Assembly: GCA_030549335.1 (NCBI GenBank)
Contig: CM060197.1
Coordinates: forward strand, 18,798,501 to 18,862,500
DNA: 64,000 nt
Reading direction: 5' to 3'
DNA from: Pontederia crassipes
Lineage: Eukaryota > Streptophyta > Magnoliopsida > Commelinales > Pontederiaceae
Shown here piece by piece: positions 57,723-64,000 of this stretch. The stretch's first letter is position 1; every line of letters begins with the position of its first letter. Position numbers and translations under genes: made by a program. The notes under the pieces were generated by a model, which saw only the letters and a program-made list of their open reading frames with translations, had not been told where the DNA came from and searched no databases.

Positions 57723-58388
57723 TGTAGGATCGAAAGTACCAAGAGGGGGGTGAATTGATGTTTAAAAATCTTATCATGAAATCAATTTCGTAAAGTCGAT
57801 AAAATCGATCACAAAAAAATAATGATAAAGAGCAAATAAGAGGTAAGGAGCAAACAAAAAAGAGCATGATGTGTTGACGAGGTTCGACCTAACTCTTTGA
57901 CCTACATCCCCACTTCGACTTCTTGTCCTCGAGACTGTCGGAGATCCATTAGCTTTCTCATTTATTGTAGGGAGAGAACAATCCTCTTTACACCACACAC
58001 CTTCTCCACTCAAGAGGCAAGCACACCTCTTCTTACAAAAAGCTCTCAACTTAAGTAAATTTCACTACATGTATTCCCTCTAACTCTCTTCTTTTACGAC
58101 AAATGCTCACTCTTAGAATATGGAAGAGAAAGGGATGATTTGCAAGTTTTTTTATTCAAGAAGTGTTTTGGGCTTAGGCAAAGCTTTGGAGTATTTTCTC
58201 TTGCTTGGATAATCTTCCTTCCTTTTATAAGTTTCTTCAAGTGTTGATCACGTCCAAAAAGTCTTGCATAAATTTTTCCTTAAAAAATAATCGTTACTGT
58301 TAGCTTGTGACCGATCGATCGCATTTATAGACTGGTCGACCAATCAATATGACCGTTGCACATTTTTTATGTTGTATTGGTTGACTGG
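57723..58388 (-). repeat. Copia 5' LTR, truncated
   Basis: Plus strand starts TGTAGGATCGAAAGTACC and aligns with the LTR at 45689 to the GGTTGACTGGTCGATCACA point, then diverges. The adjacent primer site is not recognisable here, whereas the related copy at 28680 keeps it. Confidence 0.75.
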
Positions 58389-58499
58389 TCGATCACATAT
58401 CACTTTCTTTTATTGTGAATATGAAGGACATGATTCTTATGATTGGCAAAATTAGGAAAGGAGTAAGTAAAGGGATGAAGAAAATCTAGGTTCTGAAAA

Positions 58500-58810
58500 G
58501 GATCATTTTTAATCAAAATGGACCCAAGTAAGTTTGGGTACCAAAAATATGAGAATCTTAATTTCTTTCTTGTAGGGAGCTCCAAAGTACAATGAAGGTA
58601 AATGATACTTGGATAGTGGATGCTCAAGACATATGACTGGTGAGGCATCAAATTTCATTATGTCAGAAAAAAAATAAAAAATAAAAATAAAGGAAGAGTC
58701 ACCAATAATGTTGCTATTGTTTGGAGACAATAACAAAGGAAGAGTAATTGGTATGGGTAATATTGGTAAGAATGACAAAGTGTACTTGGAAAATATTTTG
58801 GTTAGGAGAC
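58500..58810 (+). pseudogene. Copia pre-integrase fragment, opposite strand
   Basis: Forward frames give WIVDAQDI-like text at about 58608 (matching the WxxDSG...HMTG protease-side motif once frames are shifted) and FGDNNKGRVIGMGNIGK at 58720-58775, the segment that follows it in Copia polyproteins. It is opposite in direction to the element on its left, so it is an independent fragment. Confidence 0.65.
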
Positions 58811-60903
58811 GTAGACAATGCATCTCGAGGTTGGAAGTCCATCTAGGACGGCCGGCGAAGGAACTAAGCGAGAGGAATGAGCAGAAGAAGTTCAAAATCA
58901 AAAGGATAGCCCTCATAGGCGGTTAGATCGTTGGATCACTGTCGGATCGATTTTAACATAGATTTGCATGTTCTTAGAGTCCAAAAGTAGTCGTTGCATC
59001 ACCCCCTATCTACCGTTGGTTGATCCATGTAACTACATTGGCCATAATAGGTTTATTCCGAAAATCACGCAAACATTCGCCGAAATCAATGAGCCCGTCT
59101 GGGTTTGTAGAACCCGACTCGAGTATGATTATCATCGGGCAAAACAATGTCAATCCTGACCTAGTTCCATGCCACCTAGCCCGTGTTCGACGTCATTGTA
59201 GAACCCGTCATGAGTATCATCAGGTCACCCCGGGCTGCACCCGAGTTATACTTGGCTCGAGCTTCGGCCGAGGCGTCACCCACCACGAACCCGGCTCGGA
59301 TTCTATCGAAACTTATTATAAGATGTTGTCTTCTTATTATCATTATGTTATTGCTGATCCATGACATACGATCTATCTGATTTCTTGCATAATATGATCT
59401 AAAGTTCCAATCTAGGCAAAGACGAGTCCATATTAATTAATAAAAAATAAAATCTTAGTTGCCCATGTTACGGATTGATGGGAACTCATGGCATGGCATG
59501 ACATCGCATTGTTGGGGCACACTAATTCAGACATGTTTCCGTTGCACGATTTTTCTCCATTGTGTGACGAAAAAGGATTTAGTGAGCATGATTTGTCATG
59601 ATGTGCACAATCACTAGTCACTCATAAAGTACATGGCACCTCATTATAATCAAAATGTTCATTGATGACTCTTGGACACATGAGATGAGGGAAAAACCAA
59701 AAGGAAAATGTTTAGAAAAAATAGCAACCCGAAACATTAAAACAAGTCATCTCCTGACGTTTGTGCTCGTCTCCGATGATGTCTCCACCGTCCATCGGCG
59801 TGCTCCTGGGCTCTTAGATATGGGCACACAAGAGGGGATGTGAGGATGATGACGGCTAGCGCAAAAGTAGTTGTGATAAGTAGAAAAAAGAATATTTATA
59901 AGGGAGAGTTTGTTATATCATTTTTACTGGTATATTTTCATCTCCCAATTTAAATATGATTTGTTCAGAGTTTTTTTTTCTTTGTATTTGGACCGAATGT
60001 TACAACCTCCGTGAGTGAAATTGATCTCTTTTGAAGAACAAGAAAATATATATTATTCAATAATAAGAGTTTCCAGATCGACGAGATACAAAATATATTA
60101 TTGATACGATAAACTTTTAATGTTTTATACTCTTGACAGATCCAACCAGTGAGATTAACCTAAAAAACTTATAAATTGATCGCTTCTAGAAGAAATTAAT
60201 AAAAAAATAACAATTCCTGTTCCAAGTTTCCAAATTAACTAGTTTAGGTATCACCAAATGGCGAACACCTCCCAAGTTGATGAAGGAAATAAATTCAAAG
60301 TTGGTTGTATGTTAACATTTTTTCTTTTTGTGTTTGCAACAAGTTGACAATACAAAATTAAGGAGACAATGGTATTATTGAATCAATGCCATTTTCTTAT
60401 CAACTTATAGATAAAGTGCCGATGATTTGGTTAGGAAGGAAAATGTGATCAGAATTTAGTCAAAAATGTTGACACAAATTATATATATATAATTTGTTAC
60501 TTAATTTGGAAGTAGAACTAATCGACACAAAATATATAATAAATAAAAGTAAAGCTGATGAGTCGCGGATCGATTCTATTTCCTATTCATAGACTTAAAT
60601 TACATGTAACTATCAGAATATACATACAAAAGGAGCTACCTGTTTTTCTTTCTTTCTTTCTTTCTCTCTCCTTTCTTTTCTTTTTCTTTTTTTTTTTTTG
60701 GGTATATGGCCTGGTGTTTGTTTTGTTCTCTCATCCGGTTAGTTGTTTTATAGTATCCAAAAGATGGTTTTGAATCTTTTGACCACCCCTTTTATTCATG
60801 TTCTTCATAAAAGAAAAAATAGAACTAAATGGATCCATCATTATTGTTAGACGTTACATTCTTCGAATTTATTAGTGTACATGCTCAACATTGATTTGAA
60901 TTG

Positions 60904-60904
<1 letters not shown>
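58811..60904. other. intergenic, nothing firmly recognised
   Basis: 58920-59300 is moderately GC-rich with repeated AGAACCCG and GAGTATGATTATCATC / GAGTATCATCAGG words. The rest is AT-rich. A TTTC-type microsatellite lies at about 60648-60705. No gene is supported. Confidence 0.5.

Positions 60905-60951
<47 letters not shown>
60905..60951. repeat. TA dinucleotide microsatellite, about 23 units
   Basis: Uninterrupted TA run. Confidence 0.95.
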
Positions 60952-60955
<4 letters not shown>

Positions 60956-61482
60956 TTAATGGGAATGTAACCCCCTAAGGTGAAACCTGGTGCAGCGCCC
61001 TCATCTGGACTGTCCGATTTAGATCGACGGTCCAAATCATTTTATATATTTCCTCCCACTTTCCTCTCTCTTCTCTGTCTCTCCCCTCCCCATCATTCTT
61101 CTCTCATGCTCGCCATTCAAGCGCCGCAATCGCCGCTGGCCTTCAACCGCCGCCGATTGCTAGCAGACAAGCCGGCCATCCGCCCCCCACGAGCACACAA
61201 GCCTTCGAGCCATCAATCGCGAGCACACAAGCCTTCGATCGCCGCCGATCGCCGTCGTCCCCCATGAGCACATAAACTGTCGATCCGCCCCTCTCTCGTC
61301 GTCGATCCACCCCTCTCTCGCCGTTGATCCCCTCTCTCGCCATCGATCCCCGACCTCACCATCGATCTGTTGCAATCATCGAGCCGGATCCTCACCGCCC
61401 GTCGATCCGTGCCGCCCGCCCTCTCTTCCCCGTCGATCCACGTTGCCCCGCATCACCCCTCTCTTCCGCTGCCGTCCTGCTT
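60952..61482 (+). other. GC-rich fragment, possible transposon end
   Basis: It begins after the TA run with a stretch containing GGTGCAGCGCCCTCATC, then CT-rich and CGATCC/CCTCTCTCG repeats of about 20 bp. The open frames are Arg/Pro/Ala-rich and not convincing. It is cut by the LTR at 61483. Confidence 0.35.
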
Positions 61483-61857
61483 TGTAACACCCGAATTTCA
61501 CCCCCAAATTACTAAGGACAATTTGGTCATTCATCTGTGTTAGTCCGTTCGCCATCACATAATCATATAAAATATGATTTTCTATAAACTGAGCGGAAGC
61601 ATAAATCCATTAAATAAGATAAAATAATTCATTTGAAAACATAGCGGAAGACTTCGACAAAACTTCAAAAGTAATGTTATATAATTGAAGACATCACTAA
61701 TAGCAAATAAAACATTTGGGAAACCATAGTAAAAACATCTCTTTAAAACATAGTCAAAAGACTTTAAGACAATTGACTCTTAACATCCTAGATCATTGTG
61801 CAATCTTATTCGTCATGAGTTGAGCCGTCATCCATCCAAATCACTATGCACCTGCAC

Positions 61858-61960
61858 GGATCCAGGGTGCAGAGGTTTCCCTGATAGAGTATGTAAAGGT
61901 CATACATGCGAGGTTTCTCTCCAGGATCCAGGGTGCAGAGGTTTCCCTGATGATATGATC
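61858..61960. repeat. about 65-bp direct repeat, two copies
   Basis: GGATCCAGGGTGCAGAGGTT followed by TCCCTGAT occurs at 61858 and about 61923. Confidence 0.85.
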
Positions 61961-62433
61961 TTAAACAGGATACTACATGATATGTATCATCTTTATATAA
62001 AAGAAGTAACAATATGCATGTCATGTCTTAATATATGATCTACATGTCAAATATTAACATCATTCTATCATCATGCATATAAGTAATTGTATGGAAGACA
62101 TGTAATCATCATCGTACTTATAATATGGACATTCATATCAATCATTCATTCAATTCATAGGCATATAAGTGAAAGTACACTTACCATAATCATTGCCTCC
62201 ATAACTCTCCCCAGGATTGCTTTATAACCCTTTCGCACTTCCACTGTCGTGGGATATCATTACATAACTTTCATCAGGGTTGCTTTATAACAATTTGGAC
62301 TTGGACTTTCGTAGGACATCATTTCATTCGATCGATCATTGGCTCTTTTCTATTAATGTTATATCTTCCGATAGTTGGAACTTATGTCGTTGTCCTATCA
62401 ATAGGCTGGCTAGGCCTAGGAGACAATGATTCA

Positions 62434-62625
62434 CTCTCACCCGAATGTGACATCAGAATGCACACACCGTTGCCGATGCATGTAACGATCATTCTGGACT
62501 CTCACCCGAGGGTGATATCGGAATGATACACCATTGCCGATGTGTGTAATGATCATTCCAAACTCTCGCCCGAGGGCGACATCGGAATGGCACACTATTG
62601 TCGATGTGTGTAACGATCATTCCGA
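62434..62625. repeat. 64-65 bp minisatellite, three copies
   Basis: Units begin at 62434, 62499 and 62563 with CTCTC(A/G)CCCGA and contain ATTGCCGATGTGTGTAA and GATCATTC. Confidence 0.9.
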
Positions 62626-64000
62626 GCAATTATCTGATAAAGGACAATAGAGAGGTGACATGTAACATCATCCACAACTGGGTTCATTATGCTTTGCAAT
62701 CAACAAATATTTATGTCGCTCAGTCTTCATATTTTAACCTAGTTACGGCTGTCCATGCAATTCATGTATCTAGGTTCATATGCAATCATCAATCAGTAAT
62801 ACATAATAATAAATACCTTAAAAATAACATTAATATAACATAAATTAATTTTTCGATCTGTCACGATTGTAATAGAATTCATCATGCCCGTGACAGAAAC
62901 CCGGTTTCCTTACGCCCTCTGTCGCGGTCGTGACCGATAGAGACACAATCGTGCTACCCTATCACGGTCATTCCGGGACCTAGAACGGTCGTGCCAACGC
63001 CCTGGAAGTCCGATCTTCCACCCGAAAGTCTCAATTTTGAAGATTAAAATTCTAATAAAAATAGTTTAAAACATCATAAATAGTTCAGATATTATTTCTT
63101 GGCATCTATGCATCATAAAACACATTAAAACATACAATTTTCATTTGTTAACAAGATTTAGAACTTTTTCCTAGAAATTCATACAACTACCAGAATTTAT
63201 TCTCTGCACTATATTATGGCAGCAGTCACTAAAATATCCATAACTTAACCTATTCTATTATTCTAATTTTAATAGAAAGATAACACGAACATTTAACCTG
63301 TAAATAAATTTCAAACCTAATTAAATATTTCGAATTTACTATACATTTTACAATTTTGTCTCGTTGTTACCCTAGACAGCACGGTACCAGTCCGATATTT
63401 GGATCATAAATATTTGTTTACAACTCCAAATCATATGAAACTAATTTCTATGAAAACTAGACTTCGAGAGCTTTCTATCCATATATAATTTATAATTTTT
63501 GGACAAGTAAAACCTATCTGAATAATTGTTGCAAGTACAGTCATGAATTTTCGAGACAACATGACACCAGTCGATATTTGGATAATAACTATTTGTATAC
63601 AACTCCAAATCATATGAATTAATTTATGTGGAAACTAGACTTCGAGATCGTTCTATCCATATATCATTTGTAATTTTTAGATAAGTAAAATCTATCCGAA
63701 TAATTATTAAAAATATAGTCATGAATTTAGACAGATTATGCAACTTAAATGATGCAATCCTAACATTTAGATCTAATCATGAGTCATTAGAAAACAATCT
63801 CAAATATGATAAAACTAATAAATTCTTCAAACAAATCCATAATAGGAGCAAGGTGTCATATTACTCTCAATCCAATCAATAAAAATTTGAGAGGAGAGAG
63901 GGGTTGGATCCCTTTCTACGTACCTTGATTTTAGATCTTTCTTCATCTTCTTCCTTCCCCCTAATCTCCTCTTTCTTCTTCCTCAAGCCCTAGCCGCCAA

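Larger units (their letters stand above)
45689..58388 (-). mobile_element. Copia element with an extra ORF, carrying hAT and CACTA insertions
   Basis: Same-family LTRs at 45689-49847 (with a hAT inside) and 57723-58388 flank, in minus-strand order, gag (57.68-56.5 kb), a region lacking integrase (56.35-55.65), RT and RNase H (55.64-54.49), an LTR-like spacer (54.48-54.1), and an extra ORF (53.99-50.2, split by a CACTA). Whether all of this is one element or two adjoining ones is uncertain; see the spacer entry. GGTCGACCG-type motifs recur only within this interval. Confidence 0.6.
61483..64000. mobile_element. Ty3/gypsy-like LTR running off the window
   Basis: Starts TGTAACACCCGAATTTC and has the same landmarks, in the same order, as the LTR at 5713-12340: CGTCATGAGTTGAG, GGATCCAGGGTGCAG, GATTGCTTTATAACC, tandem repeats, a GTCAC/CGTGACC cluster, and GAGAGGGGTTGGATCC near 63900. 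More than 2.5 kb long; the far end is beyond 64000. Confidence 0.65.

Noticed and set aside
60980..61267. 95-codon Arg/Pro-rich frame as a gene
   Set aside because: Low complexity with about 20-bp repeats, no domain, and cut by an LTR.
1..64000. rRNA genes, complete tRNA genes, organelle-derived segments
   Set aside because: None recognised. The only tRNA-like signal is the partial A/B-box pair at 49199-49253, plus primer-binding sites.

Overview
This is eukaryotic nuclear DNA from a flowering plant. The evidence is GT-AG introns, an AT-rich background, two ordinary plant protein genes, and dense nested LTR retrotransposons, CACTA and hAT transposons and MITEs. Priming sites match plant initiator-Met tRNA. 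GC-rich first exons in both genes and the Pro-rich TOM40 N-terminus lean towards a non-grass monocot, but this is only an inference. No rRNA gene, canonical tRNA gene, organellar insert, CRISPR or bacterial-type operon was seen.

Only about 13.1-20.3 kb is conventional gene space. It holds an apparently intact 11-exon gene for TOM40, the beta-barrel pore of the mitochondrial outer-membrane protein import channel. About 0.8 kb downstream on the same strand is a 3-exon gene for a GPI-anchored non-specific lipid-transfer protein (LTPG type). They look like unrelated neighbours, not a functional unit.

Everything else is mobile DNA. 0-12.3 kb: long Ty3/gypsy-like LTRs rich in minisatellites, a hAT (BED/RICESLEEPER-like) remnant, a decayed gag, a large LTR split by a solo LTR (6738-10347, TGTCAC...GTGACA), and inside that a foldback element. 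21.5-28.8 kb: a Copia element invaded by a non-autonomous gypsy element that keeps a protease but lacks RT and integrase and carries an unrecognised, internally duplicated coding region. 28.85-45.7 kb: an Athila-like gypsy element (RT, RNase H, integrase, extra 3' ORF, polypurine tract) cut by a 672-bp MITE, by a 6.4-kb CACTA element that itself holds another gypsy element, and by a reverse-oriented LTR of that same gypsy family. 45.7-58.4 kb: a reverse-strand Copia element with gag, RT and RNase H plus an unexpected extra ORF (plant-transposon-protein-like) between RNase H and one LTR. Its LTR is split by a 3.0-kb hAT with a perfect 8-bp target duplication, and its extra ORF is split by a 2.0-kb CACTA with a 3-bp duplication. 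58.4-64 kb: a Copia fragment, quiet AT-rich DNA, a GC-rich fragment, and a long minisatellite-bearing LTR that runs off the window.

The insertion order can be read from target-site duplications and restored reading frames. All transposon-encoded proteins here are broken. I see no new functional system. The points most worth a second look are the extra ORF in the Copia element, the repeated coding unit of the non-autonomous gypsy element, and the minisatellite-bearing LTR family.
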